A DNA stretch of 64,000 bases from Boswellia sacra. Lineage: Eukaryota; Streptophyta; Magnoliopsida; Sapindales; Burseraceae. The position numbers and the translations under genes were made by a program. The stretch spans positions 1-64,000 of the forward strand of contig SNVD02006885.1 in NCBI GenBank assembly GCA_013180625.2, written 5' to 3'. Positions 48,080 to 60,552 of this stretch are shown here, piece after piece. Every line of letters begins with the position of its first letter. The stretch's first letter is position 1. The notes beneath the pieces were generated by a model that was given only the letters and a program-made list of their open reading frames with translations, ran no database searches and was not told where the DNA came from.

Positions 48080-50047
48080 TCAAATTCAATTTTGATTCCC
48101 CTTTCTCCCATTGTTATGAACTGATAAATAAGATATTAAATGAATCATTCAACTCACTATGGAAGATTCAATTTTTTTCATGATTATTGTGTCTTGTCCT
48201 TTTACCTTTTCGAGGGGAAAGTTCTTAGCATTTGCAAGAACATGTCCTTTTTTATTCATGTTTAACTTACTGTAACTCCTTTTTCACTTTTGTTTAAATG
48301 ATGTCATAATTTTTGTTTGTTTGTATGTTTGAGTGGGTTTATGATCATTGGTTGGTTGGCTTGCATAAATGAATTTCCTTTTTATCTTTCTTGTGTGGTT
48401 GCTACTTAATGCTCATGTTCATTATCTTTTTCCGCTTTCTATAGATTATTTTTTGTTTTAGTGATTTTACTTTGAGAAGAAGTGTCTACATTTAATTTCG
48501 TGATTATTTTGTGTTCTATTGCAAAGCCAAATCAGTGCCTGACTGGTTAATAAGTTCGGTAAGTTATGCTTGGGTTTGATTCATAATTCTTTTTTGCCCT
48601 GCAATTACTCATTCCTATATTCATGAATTGCTTTTCTTATTAACTGAATTATTTATATTGCATTGCTCATTACTTTGTATTCCCGATTCACATGATTAAA
48701 TTCTTTGTATTCCTCATATGCATTGCTGAATTCTTTGCGTTCATTTGTTATGCTTGCATTTCTTAACTAATTACCCACTTTTAATTAGTATATACTGGGT
48801 CATTGCCCTTACAATTCTTAATTAATTACCTCACTTTTTAAGCAGTTTTCTAATGGCACCTTGCCTCTTGCAAATGAAATTTTTACTACTTGACCCTTTT
48901 CAATATTTATCCTTACGGTAACTTACTTCATTCTAGTATGAATTGAAAGTCTTGTAGGACAAGAAGGCAGATTTTAGTGATACATTCGGAACTTCAATAC
49001 ATATAGTACCTTTGAGTGATCTGTGTGCTCTGTTTTTGGTTGTGTTTAGTGGAATCAATAAGTGTAGGAAATGGTATATACCTCATTACCTTTATAATTA
49101 TTTGATTACCTGTATTAGAGCTAGTTTGGGTTACTCTCACTTATTTCTTAAGAAAGCATAAAAGGTGTTTGGTAGCACAGTTTTGAAAGTTTTGACATAT
49201 AAGGTTGATTATAAAATAATTAGATTTGTTAAAGTTTTAAAACAATTTTTTTATAGCTTCTTAGAATCTATTATTTCATAATCAATTTTTTCTACTTGAA
49301 ATTTTAATATTTTCCTTGTTAAAAGGAATCTTAACAGAGGTAGTATTTGTAATTCTACTGCTGTTTTGAGTAATCTTACTATATTTTGTTGATTTTAAAA
49401 TTTGTTGTGCTGCTCCGATGAAATCTATATATTTCAAAACTGCCAATATAAGCCTTCTGCTCTTCCTGTGGCAGTTTTCTGTCTCTCTTGCCTCCCTTTT
49501 GTCTTCACTAAAGTTACAGAGTAAGCTACAGTCCCTGTTAGTGCTCTCTCCACCAAGCTCCACATAGCTGCCCACTCGTTCTAGAAAGGTAAGTCTTTCT
49601 CTTTTGCCTTATGTGATTTATGACATTGTTCTTAATACAATTGAAGTGAAGTAATCTTATAGTGGATGGATTCATTATATTTTTACATTAATCTTTTTTG
49701 AGAGGCCTGTTGTATTCTGACATGAGTGGTATTAGCAAAAGGGTGATTTATTCTTCTGCTTCAATATTTAATTTCCAATAAGATAAAGACTTGAAGGTAA
49801 AATATTTGTTTAATAAAATAAGCATCAATAATTAAGAAACTTGAGTATTTGTGATTAATCTTGTAAAAGACTTGTACTGTAGCATAGTAGTTGTCAGTGG
49901 CTCTGTCCATTGGTTGATAATGTGAGGATTCATATATATCCAGCTTCTTAGCCATATATTATACCTTATTGCTTCTAATGCTTCGTTGGTCTTTCATTTT
50001 CTTAATGTAATATGAACTGACCTGATTTTATGCCCTTCTGTTTTCAG
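48080..50047 (+). other. CACTA interior, left part: no gene recognised
   Basis: T-rich, intron-like DNA. A short exon-like CT-rich segment at about 49482-49588 ends in a strong GTAAGT donor (GAAAGGTAAGTC). I cannot identify a product for it. It may be a leader exon of the transposase transcript or part of a captured gene. Confidence 0.45.
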
Positions 50048-50420
50048 AACAGGTTGAATATAATAAAAATGATCTGCAAGTTCTCAGTAGGTCCTGATTT
50101 AAAACCTACAGGTTCTGAGTTTCACTCAATACCAGTCTCACACTTTATCAAGCATGGAGAGGAAGTCGATGAAGAATCTGTTGAAGGTTCTGTGACACTA
50201 ACTGCTACTAATTTTGATAAATTTGCGCATCCGTAAGTAAGCCAGTTTTGAACCTTGAATTCTAATTTTTCTGTTATATTAATCTGATCAGAGGATTAGT
50301 TTGTTATTTGGTATTAGGGTGAATTACTCGTTAATAAGCAGTATGTATTTCTTGTCCAGGCATCCTATTTTAGCAGTCAATTTTTTTGCTCCTTCTTCCT
50401 TGCTTTGGAGTTGCCTTTCT
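50048..50420 (+). pseudogene. Captured PDIL5-4-like gene fragment, two exons with intron
   Basis: Exon 50048-50232 (acceptor TTTTCAG, donor GTAAGT) encodes NRLNIIKMICKFSVGPDLKP followed by TGSEF and IKHGEEVDEESVEGSV and NFDKFAH. Exon from 50360 (acceptor TTGTCCAG) encodes PHPILAVNFFAPSS in the same frame. This follows plant PDIL5-4-type proteins (ER disulfide isomerase fused to an ERGIC-like region): the TNRLN...RPTGSEFH segment and the start of the thioredoxin domain (FPILVVNF(Y/N)APWCYW). The CxxC-bearing APWCYW is degraded to APSSLLW, and homology fades after ~50420. The intron is retained at the expected junction, so capture was from genomic DNA, not mRNA. It lies in the same direction as the transposase gene. 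Confidence 0.85.
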
Positions 50421-53400
50421 TCGCCAATCTCCTTCCCATTTGTTACAAAGTATTCAAACATTGGACTGCCAAGAACTATTGAGTCCACATCCGTTTAGTA
50501 AAAGTCAGGTCTTGAAATGTATGAATCTGAGCGGAAGCTGTGATTGTAGCTGCTAATTGAATGGTACCAGAGAACGGCATTATCCAGTAGCTGCTAATTG
50601 AATGGTACCAGCGAACGACATTTTATTTTCACTCATGTGTGATTATTTTATTTTCCGTAGATACTAAGCTTCTTAACTTATGCTTTGTTTTAAGCCTTCA
50701 ATTAATTCTAAATTATGCTTTGATGTGCTAGAATATCTACTACTGCCATTGGTGAAGCTACAGAAATTGTCTGAGAACCTGTAGAAAATAAATTCGCTGT
50801 CTTCATTGAAGCTACCATTGTTCTCAGTTTCTTCACTGGTGTGCTTTGCTTCTTGGAGCTTCCCTATCCTTCTGGTAGGTTTCCATCTCATCTGCATTGT
50901 GTTATTTGATTCGTTTGAATAAAGAAATTAATGATATATAACTGAAGTTGAATGAATAAATGGTAGGTTCACATATATGAATCTTGTTATATGAATGGTG
51001 TAGGGTAAGAATGGCTCAAGTTGCTTCTATTTTGTGATAACTGAAGTAGGAAGCTGGATTTCGTTTTTATATTGTTTTATTAGCTGTGAAATTGTTGTGA
51101 TAGAAGTTGTGTAATTCGGTTTTGGATGTTAATGCTCTTACATATATTAACTAGTTCTATATATTAGTTGTGAAATTCAAATATTTGTTCTGTTTATTGT
51201 GAGAATCTGGTTTTTAATCTTAGGTTTCTGATCTTTAATTTGTTTTAACTTTATGTTTTTGAATGGCTTTGTGATTACAATGTGGAGGAGCATCAGGTGG
51301 TGTCTTTGTGAAGTCAGAATGCCAATGAATTCATATGGTGGTGGTGTAGTCAGCTATGAATTGCAGTTGTCTAGAAAAAATAGTTGTGTTGATTTAAAAT
51401 CTTTACTTAAAATTTTAAAATTCATTTAATTTAATTTAATGGTTAAATTTAAAAATAAAATAATGATATTATATTAATTGGATTAAATTAGATTAATAAT
51501 TAACAAATTTAATAATAAGGAAAGTTAAGATACGGCAAAACGAGGGGTGGCACGGGTGGCTGGCCAAAATTGAGAAGGAAAGGCTACCATCCTTGTTCCA
51601 ACCTCTATGTACATGAACCTTCATCTTTTGCTTAAATAGATAAACTTGGCTTGTGATAACCCAATTAATAATTATGTAAATAATGACGTGCTAGGTCAAA
51701 AAATATCACCCTTATAATTAATTAATAACTTGACAAGGAAAAAGTAATTATAGCATCTAATATACAACTGTTAACCTCTTAAGGGCAGCCTAGCTGGACC
51801 CAAAACTGAAAAAGAAAATTGCTAACAGCGTTCAGCGTTGAGTGATAATTCTCTTGAATTGGAGGGGAAAAAAATTAGAAAAAAATTAAGAAAAAATTTG
51901 AACACGAACGCTAGATAATCTCGAACATGAGCTGAACATAATTAACTGATAACTTGGCAAGGAAAAAGTAATTATAGCATCTAATATACATCTCATAGAC
52001 CAACATGTTTAACTCTTGAACAAAATTTTAGGAGAACTTATTAAGCAATAATTTCAGAAATCAAAGACAGAAAAAATTGATCCAAATTTCTGATTATTTC
52101 TATATCGAACACTAAATACCCTCAACTTTTACATGCCAGATGGCTTCAAAATGCAATCTCAGACATTGAAGATGTGAAATTTGCTCGGAATCCCACTGTA
52201 ATAAAAACAACTTGGTGTTCTGGTATTACTTGTAATGCTGAGATGCCTCCCATGCAAGCTTATCCATGAATTGGCATTTCTTGTCAAATCCCCAACTAGG
52301 GTTACTCTGCATAACAATTTCTTGAAATTCAATAAAAGAACTTCTGGATGTATCATCACAAATCACATGGGTGTTTTGCAGTCATTGCATACTACATTCA
52401 AAAAGATCTTTCATGACAATCATTCAACGCAATGTTTTTTAGCATATTCTTTTGAGAGAACATCCATTTCAATATCAGGATTCATAAAGAAACATAAAAT
52501 TCAAACCTCTACATGACACATCCAGTATATAGGCAGTGTAACATACAGAATGAACACACAACTAAGGAACTTTAGTTTTATGAATAAAGAATAACATAAG
52601 ATTGGTATGGCTCCAACACATGCGCACCTAATTCGTTTGCAGCCACTCAAGTCTCATCATTGCAGCCCTGAAAACTAGTAAAACCATCTCCTTTAGATTT
52701 CTTTTCTTCCTTTTGAGTTTTTGGAACTCTACTTAAGACACCTTGTCCTCCTTGTAACAAAATTGTCCTTTATTGCATCCTGTTTTTGATTATTAAAAGG
52801 ATGGCCATCACCGTATAGTGATTGTTATATCCAATCAACTCATTTACTCTGTCCATATTTTACTTTCACAAGCGAATAAAATGTATCACTAGATCTACCA
52901 TGCACAACAAGGAGCATCTTACATGGAAATCAGCTTTAAACTATTTTGCATTGGCTTGTGATCTCTAACACCTCTGGCTGCTACAGCACTTGTGGCTGTT
53001 TAGTCTTTGTGCGCCTACTGCAGCACTTGTGTCTGCAACTCTACTCCTTTTTGCTTGTTTTAAGAATTTATATACTATGTTAAGATTGTTATTTTAAGAA
53101 TTTATATACATTACTCTTCTTTTCTCCCCTTTCTATCTGGTTTTTGCTTCCCGAATTCTCTAACTTTGGATCCTACTTGTTCAACATCATTATGTTTGCC
53201 TTCATTGATTGAATATATTGATAACTTACCTGCTATGCATGAACTGTAGAGGATGTTGAAATGAAGTTGTTTTGTTGGTTTGTGGCACTTGAGTTTTGAC
53301 CCTTAATCAAGGGCAGATAGCTAAAGATGAAGACTCTGTTTGAATTCTACTAGCATAAAATCTAACCACTTAAGAATTATTTGAATAATATCTGATGATG

Positions 53401-54214
53401 TAAATGGCTTTTGAGGGTGAAACCAACGGTACTCCTGGTTAGAATGTACCTTCACATCTTGCAATTTTTTTTTAAGTGCTGCACCATTTATTTGCTATTA
53501 TTTTTAATTTGCATTCTATATATATGTATTAATTTTTTTTTGGACACTTTGAACTTTGAATTACTTTTATAGGAAAGGCAAGTGGAAGTTCTTTGCTTTA
53601 ATAACGACCTTGTGTTTTGTGGCTTCAAATGTTAGTTTATTTATTTGTTTGTTTACTTTTTTTGGGACATTGAAGTGTGTGAACTGAATAGCAAGAAACT
53701 AAAGTGGAAGAAAATGGAGTCCATCATCACTAGCATGACTTCTTAACATTTAAGAAAAATCAAAACAAAATTGTTATTCCAGTCCCTCTATTAAGTTTTT
53801 CTAATTTACTTAAATATTTTTGGAAATAATTTATTAATATCTATTTGCAAAAAATCTAATGCCTTTCTTCTTTGTTAATGTTTGCTTTCAGGACATAAGA
53901 AATAATTTCTTACTTTCCTCCAACAATTACATTGGTTGATTCCCGCTCTTAACGACAAACCAAAAAAGACATTGGTGAACCTGCTATATTGAATATCACA
54001 GGTGAATTTGTATTTTTAATTTCTCTATTTATTTTTTGTTTTTGTTATATCTAAATGCATCATGTGAACTGTTAATATTTTTCATCCATTAGTTATTCTA
54101 TCCCACATTTCACCCTCACATATCACAATAAGCATCAGCACGTAATGCACTGCTTGTATTCTTTCTTTGCTTCATTCTAGCTGCAAGCCTAAGAAGGTAA
54201 GACCTACAATATCC
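50421..54214. other. CACTA interior, middle part: no gene recognised
   Basis: Largely AT-rich. A plus-strand exon-like stretch at about 50735-50885 (ends CTTCTGGTAGG, reads FFTGVLCFLELPYPSG with one stop upstream) could be another captured piece but I do not recognise it. A ~42 bp direct repeat is at 51725-51766 and 51949-51990 (ATAACTTG-CAAGGAAAAAGTA core). An exon-like minus-strand frame at 52159-52359 is unassigned. The expected tnpD transposase core is not recognisable. Confidence 0.45.
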
Positions 54215-54905
54215 ATGAAACCAAAACTAAACCAACTCACTAAGCAGCCTAATCAACCCACTAACATAAGCAAATTATCCAGCCCACGAAACCAAAAAAG
54301 GAAAGATAGCCCACTAAACTAAAAATTACTAAGTAGCCCATTAGATGCCAACCCACTAAACCAAAATAAATGAATGACACCAGCCCACTAAACAAAAAGA
54401 ACATTAGAAGCCCAAAAAATGCCACAAGGCAAAGTTGGCAGCCCACTAGAGAAATAAAATAAATTAGACACCAACCCACCACATGAACAAAGAGCATAGC
54501 ACCCTAATAAAAGACACCAACCTATTAAACCCAAAAAATTATAGACGCTAGCCCGCTAGATCAAAAAGAGATCTAAGCAAGCCTAACCACTAACATAAGC
54601 AAAATTGCTAGCCCAATAAACCAAAAAAAATGAATGACACCATCCCACTAAACTAGAAAACCTTAGTAGCTGAAAAATATCCCACCATATAAGCAAATTG
54701 GGTAGCCTACTAGACAAATAAAAAAAGAGAGACCCAGCCCACTAAATGAACAAAGAGCATACCACCTCAATAGAAGACATCAATCCATTAAACCTGAAAA
54801 GTTATTGACAACAGCCCACAAACATAATAAAAATGTCCAGCCCATTAAACAAAAAAATGAATGACACCAGCCCAGCAAACTAGCAGCCAAAAAATATGCC
54901 ACAAC
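54215..54905. repeat. Array of an ~18 bp AGCCCACTAAACCAAAAA motif with ~250 bp higher-order period
   Basis: At least eighteen variants of AGCCCACTAAACCAAAAA recur with irregular spacing. Longer blocks recur too. AAATGAATGACACC follows a motif copy at about 54370, 54628 and 54852, and TGAACAAAGAGCATA occurs at about 54483 and 54746. So the array grew by duplication of ~230-260 bp blocks. It lies between the decayed tnpD region and the Transposase_24 gene. Confidence 0.85.
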
Positions 54906-54926
54906 AAAAGTTCATCGACCGCAAAC

Positions 54927-55092
54927 ATGGTGCCACAAGTTGAGCTGTATACACAACAAGAATTTGATGAAAGAGGTTATTTTCGTGAGGAAGATGTTCA
55001 ATGGGTTAGGTAAGGAGTTGAAGGCACAACAATTATCATTAATAAAGAAGAGAATGATGATGGGATGGATGATATTGATTTACTACTCTTTT
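54927..55092 (+). pseudogene. Possible C-terminal remnant of the CACTA tnpD-type transposase
   Basis: The plus strand reads MVPQVELYTQQEFDERGYF then EEDVQWVR, a stop, and GVEGTTIIIN with an acidic tail. A short WVR-GVEGT stretch with an acidic end resembles the C-terminal part of plant CACTA transposases, and its position upstream of the Transposase_24 gene fits the usual gene order. Only ~50 residues are visible and the match is weak. Confidence 0.35.
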
Positions 55093-55336
55093 GGGCATGC
55101 TCTTTTTTTTTTTTATTCTGTCATTTTGTATCCAATTTTTGTTTTGCGGGGCATTTGTCATATATCCCCCCTCGTATGGGTGTAACAACAATTTTTTATG
55201 AATGAAGTATATAGTTTGTTATTTTTTTTTTTTTTTGCGGATTGTAATTTTTTTTTTATATGCATATGTTTAATATTATGATATATAAGAAATGATGTTA
55301 ACATGGTTTTCTGTGTTTGTTTTTTTGTAGGTAACT

Positions 55337-57005
55337 ATGCCACCAAAGAGACATCGAGACATCTCAATGAAGAGTATAATACAAAAGGAAGTAGAATCTC
55401 GACGACAATCGACATCTTCCCAAACTCAGACAAATAACGGAGAGCAAGGTATATACATAAATAAGATTCCTTTAATAATTAACATTCAAAGTTGTTTTCT
55501 CATTTGTTTATTTGTTTTTCAGATGATGGTGGCACATCAAAGGTTGTAAAAGGTCGTGGATCAGCTCGTACTATTCGTGAGTGGGGAACAGGGCAAAGAT
55601 TGCATGTAGAGTTTAACTCTCAGTGGCAACCAATAAATGCAAATAAAGATAAATTAACCTCCTAACTTGGAATCATAGCAAAGAATGGCAACATGGCTCC
55701 ACTGACTTGTCCACGGTGGCAAAACATGCCACAATATCTTTTAGATGACATTTGAAAAGAAGTAAAGGTGAGTGAAGACTAAGAAATTCTTGGGTATAAC
55801 ATATTTTTTTGTATCTATGTTAATCTATTAGAATTTGTTATTATAGGATAATACAGATGTCCCTGATGAGTATAGACTTCATTGTTTAAAAGCAGTTGGG
55901 AATCTTTGGAGGGATTGGAAAGCTCGTATTAAAAGAAACTATTACAAGAAATTTGATACAGATGAGGCTCGGTTAGTTTTCACTCCTCCTAGAGTTAACC
56001 CCAACCAGTGGCCTATTCTTGTAGCTTAGTGGGGGACAGAAGAAGCCAAAGTATATGTTTAACTCAATACATGATATATATACCCAAATAATTATTTGTA
56101 CGTAGTTATAAATTCCATAATACATAAACTTTTGAAATTGTTTGTATTATAGGAAGTTGCAAAGAAAAATAAGATAAACCGTGCACAACAGGTTGCACTT
56201 CATCGAACAGGTCGTACGTCATTTGCCCATAAACGAGAAGGGGTAAGTTTTGCGTAACTATGTATATGTCTTTATCTATATGCTATTTATTTATTAGTTA
56301 TGAAGATGTTGTATCTTATTAGCAATTTTTATTTCAATTTTATGGGAGTTGATGCTACTTCAATTAAGATGTGAAGGAAGTGGTTGTCTTTCTATTATGT
56401 TACCATTGTATTGCTAAGAAATGGGATGTGTTTATTTTCTATGATGTTTTTGGTAAGTAACTTCACTTTTTAAGTACTTGTAAATGATAATAAAGCTTTA
56501 TATTAGTTGTTTTCTATTTTTTTTGGTTAGATGATAAGAAATGGCGAACAAACTGATCGTTTTAGTGTCTTCATCAAAACCAGAACAAGAAGTAATGGGA
56601 AAATAGGTGATGATGAAAGTGCAGAAATAATTGTAAGTTCTTTAATTTTTTGAACCTATATATTCATCTACTATGTATGAATTTATTTGTTTATTGTTTT
56701 ATCTTCTTCAAATTGTTATTTGTTTTGATAATGTTGTAGAGTCAATTTAATGACGGTTTGTCTCAATTTACACAAGAGCAACAAACTCAAAGAGAAGAGG
56801 TATTTGGCAACGTAATGGGACCTGATCATTGTGGCTATGCTCGAACATACGGTCATGGTCCATCTCTAATTGACATTCACGGATGCAACAGCTCATCTGA
56901 TAATCAATTGAGGGAACAGTTTAGTGCCTTACAACAAGCACACAACAATTTGAATGCAGCTCACAACAACCTGAATAAATGTAAAAGTGACAAAAAGTGC
57001 TCATA
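55337..57005 (+). pseudogene. CACTA Transposase_24 (TNPA-like) gene, six exons, broken and truncated
   Basis: Exons: 55337-55448, 55523-55767, 55847-56050, 56153-56242, 56531-56632, 56740-57005. All introns are GT-AG and in phase. The protein begins MPPKRHRD, then RTIREWGTGQRLHVEF, NMAPLTCPRWQNMP, VPDEYRLHCLKAVGNLWRDW, KINRAQQVALHRTGRTSFA and FGNVMGPDHCGYARTYGHGP, followed by a coiled coil rich in Asn/Gln/Leu. This is the Transposase_24 (Ptta/En/Spm) family; TNPA-like proteins bind subterminal repeats to aid transposition. In-frame stops sit in exon 2 (after NKDKLTS and in LLDDI-KEVK, where Trp is expected) and exon 3 (before WGTEEAK). The last ~30 bases belong to segment A', so the true C-terminus is lost. 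Confidence 0.85.
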
Positions 57006-58309
57006 AGTTCATATTTTGACTAAAAAATAACAAAACAAAGCATATGGACCACAGTACTAAAACCCATTTTCAAAAAGGACATAAAAATGCAAGAAAATCA
57101 TATATATAATATAGAACATGGGGCGAAGTGCAAAAACATAAAGAAAGGCACGAAAACATATAGAAAATACGCATATAATCATGAAAAGGTGGGTGGCAAT
57201 GTATTCATTGCCCTTGGGTTTACCAAATCGTCAAAATGAAGCTAAAGTGTATAAAACTCCAAGGAAATAGGCTCAAAAGCTCACACAAATGACTAAACGG
57301 GTAGGAAAATGGTGTTTCTGGATCAGTGGAATCGAGAGGATGTATAACACAAACTTCAAGAACGGCAACCAACCCTCTTTTCCTCGAAAAATGGGTTTTT
57401 TTATAATGTAGCACAAGTCGCGCATGATAGTTAAACTAGCGCACACTAGTATTAAGTGGCGCACGCCAGTTTAACTGGCAAGTAGCCCTAAGTGAAGGTT
57501 TCCCCCGGTTTTCGTCCTAAACTCTGATTTCAATGTTTTCATACACCAAGCTCCATTTTGACTTTAGTTGTTTGGTTTATCGTCATCGAGCTTAAAACCA
57601 TAAGTGATTATCAAGTACTTACACTTGGGTTCTTTTGTTGTTTTCTATTGAGAACCGATTTTTGAACAGCTTATGAAATTCTATATGATTTGCAACTCCT
57701 TTTGTATTTTCTTTTATGACTTAGTATATATATACATTCTTGTTATGACTTTTAAGGGTTTTTTTTTTTAATTTAAAAACAAAAGTATAAATTGTAATGG
57801 GACTATTAGCAATTTGTCTATCCATATAAAGATACACCAACATATGTATTTGTGAGCACTCTCAAGTTAATTAAACATAAAAGAAAAATTTCTTATAGAA
57901 GAATTAAACATACCATTAGCAAAGTGTACTAAGGTCATGAATATTTCTTATCTCAATGTTTATTTCAAATTTTGTTTGGCAGTATTGGTGTTGAACTTGG
58001 TCTAACTATCCGATTGATTTTTATCCTTTTAAAGGACCTAAATTTGACCAAGAGCTTGAATTTGGTTTAAGAATCATTCTTTTCAATAAGTACTTCAATC
58101 ATTGACATCAAAATCCTAAAATAAGGATTTCTTCAAACCAGTCAACCTTGGAATTGATAGTATGTTGCCACAATTTATAATTTAGTTACTCTCTTATTTT
58201 TTTATTTTGGTTGACATGAAGGAAGTGAAACAAATCTTATCTTCAATATATGTTCATGTTAACATTTATTAGTTTATTATTTTAAATTAACTTGATCATG
58301 CATCTCATG

Positions 58310-60552
58310 TAGGGGTGTACCGATAACTCGACCCGACCTGTCCAATTGATTGGTATTGGGTCAATTCAATTAGGAAGGCAAGATTAATGTCGGGTTCTTC
58401 AGGTGAAGAGTAGAAAAATTCAATCTAATTAGGCCGTAAGTCGGGTATAGCGAAAATTTAAAGAAAATTCCTAACTCGAAGATATATATGTATTTTTTAA
58501 AATAAATACATCTGACATTTTATTATTAGTTAGAGTTATTCTATTTAACCCCCACTTCTAAATACACTCAATTGAAAATTTTAAACCCATATATTCATCT
58601 TATTAGACACCGTTTAGTTCCTAAAATACGTTGCATAACTAGTTTTTCAATGCATCTATTTACCTCAAAAGTATACTAAACACAGCAAAACAAGCATTTT
58701 TTAGCACTCAAACATCTCCATTGTTTGCTTTAGCTTCGCTCTTCAATCTATCAATTAGTTTATCCATTGCTTTATCTCTCACTTAACGAAACTCTGTCAA
58801 CTTACTTGAACTAAGCATATTTTGAACCATCCTTGTCCGTAGTGATCACCAAACAGGCCTATAAATGGCAGCATTAACAGTGAACTGGTTGGATCCTTCA
58901 GTGGTTTGGTCGCAAAGAGAGCACCTTGTTCTATGAGCTTCATGGATGAGCTTGGCATCGCTAAGAATGACCATGGTTCTGGTTCCCATTTTCACTATGG
59001 GACAAACAAAACCAGAGTAGCTAGGAAAGCCCCGGATATTCTATGGGAAATTGGAAACATCAAAGTAAGTTATGGCTTATAAATAGGAAGATAAGGAGAT
59101 AGCAGGTGAAGGATAGTCATTCATGGTTGGATTTATGTTCATTCGCTTCTTGCTCATGGAGTGGCATAAGGTGGATAAGACCACAGATGAGTAGTTTAAT
59201 ATCAATTTGAATATGGAAGCCTGAAGATAAACAGTACTTGGCTAATTTAAGAAAAACTGTCGAATGAATGTGACAACATGCTTTGAAAATGAACCCATTC
59301 TATCAAGTGTGCATTCGGAGTAAAGGCTGGGTTTTTTTTTTTTAATTTCTTGTACACCAACAAGGTGTTGAGATAGGCAAGAACAAAGCATAAGCAATTA
59401 CTGAAGCTCATCCGCTGAAAAGCAAAAAGAAACTACAAAGAATATTGATCGACTAGATTAATTTCTTTTGCCAATTTTTCTCAAAATCTTGCAAGAAAAC
59501 TTTAACCATTGTCTGCCTATTGAAACTAAAGGACTCAAGAGAGTTCATATAGAGGAAGTGCACTAGCAAGCATTCGATGAAATTTTTAAATATCTTACCA
59601 ACAGGCCTATTTTGATGCCACCAAGAGATGGACAAAATCTTAAACACAAATCAAAATAAAAGTAGGGCTAAAGAGGTGAAAAGTGAAGGCTAAATAGAAT
59701 ATCTCATTAATTAACGGAAACTAATCTATGCATCCACACCTTAATATAACCCATTTGCCCTAACTTTGAAAAAGTAAAAATTAAAAACCCTAAATCCTAA
59801 TCTTTCACTCACTTTCCCTCTCCTCCCGGCAACCGTTCACAAATTCACTCACTCTCCATCTCTCACACTCACATATCAAAGAACAAAGATGAACACTTAT
59901 CGTCTGTCGTAGCATTGTACATGTCATGACTCAAGTCATCTTCAAAGCTCACGAGTCATTGAGTCACGATTCTCACGAACTCTCTTGGCACGGCAGCTAT
60001 TCACGAGTCCCATCACTTCTCTTCAAAGCTTGCCTTCTCAATTCTCTTCTCTACAACTCCGCCGCATCTATCACTTACTTCTGTTCCCATTTTTTTATCT
60101 TATCTTTTTATCCTACTACAATTATTTTAATTTAATCAAGTGATTGAATATATTAATAATGAGTTGGTTGATGTATCAAATATCATTTTGCTTTAGATTT
60201 GTAATTATTATGATAATTAAGAAAAGTGTTGTATATAGTTATCGATGTTGAATAATAATAACAATATTTCAATTATTCATAGCTTTATCTTCTATTACAA
60301 TTAATTTAATTCAATTTGTTTTACTTTTAGTTGTTCATGGAAATTAAGAAGCGCTAAATATATAAATATTAAAATCAGTTTAGAAGTTTGATGAAAATTG
60401 AGGTCAATTTTGATTTCACCCGACCATGCCCGGCTAATATTGGTTATCCCAATTCATTAGGGCGTCGTTCGGTAGCCAATTAAAATACTCAATCCTTATT
60501 AGGTTGGTTTCAGTATGGCCAAACACAACCCAACCCAAACCATGTACACCTA
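58310..60552. mobile_element. hAT-like non-autonomous element with CYP77 fragment (copy in A')
   Basis: TAGGGGTGTAC left end and ACACCTA right end (one C lost relative to A), ~2.24 kb. It lets the uninterrupted length of the element be read directly. The same interior as 36951-47243 minus the Ty3 insert. Confidence 0.55.
58661..59026 (-). pseudogene. CYP77-like cytochrome P450 fragment (copy in A')
   Basis: Same fragment as 37315-37680, offset by 21346 bases. MGTRTMV, SDAKLI and VYRPIY/NAA-type motifs are still legible, with independent substitutions and at least as many stops. Decay without purifying selection in both copies agrees with a captured non-functional exon. Confidence 0.8.

Larger units (their letters stand above)
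47670..56973 (+). mobile_element. CACTA (En/Spm) element, right end lost, with captured host exons
   Basis: CACTACAAGAAAC at 47670 is a canonical plant CACTA terminus. It is followed by subterminal words ACGGCCATTTACGGCGG and ACGGCCGTATAAAGG. The element was inserted after GTTAGTC, which in A' continues uninterrupted as TCAATC. A Transposase_24-type gene at the far end supports the class. No TTTCTTGTAGTG right terminus is present: the last exon runs straight into segment A' at ~56974, so the right part was deleted. It also holds a PDIL5-4-like two-exon fragment and an AGCCCACTAAAC array. It is immobile on its own. Confidence 0.85.

Noticed and set aside
52159..52516. Short open frames on both strands possibly from a captured gene
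   Set aside because: No recognisable domain, no consistent splice signals, overlap on both strands.
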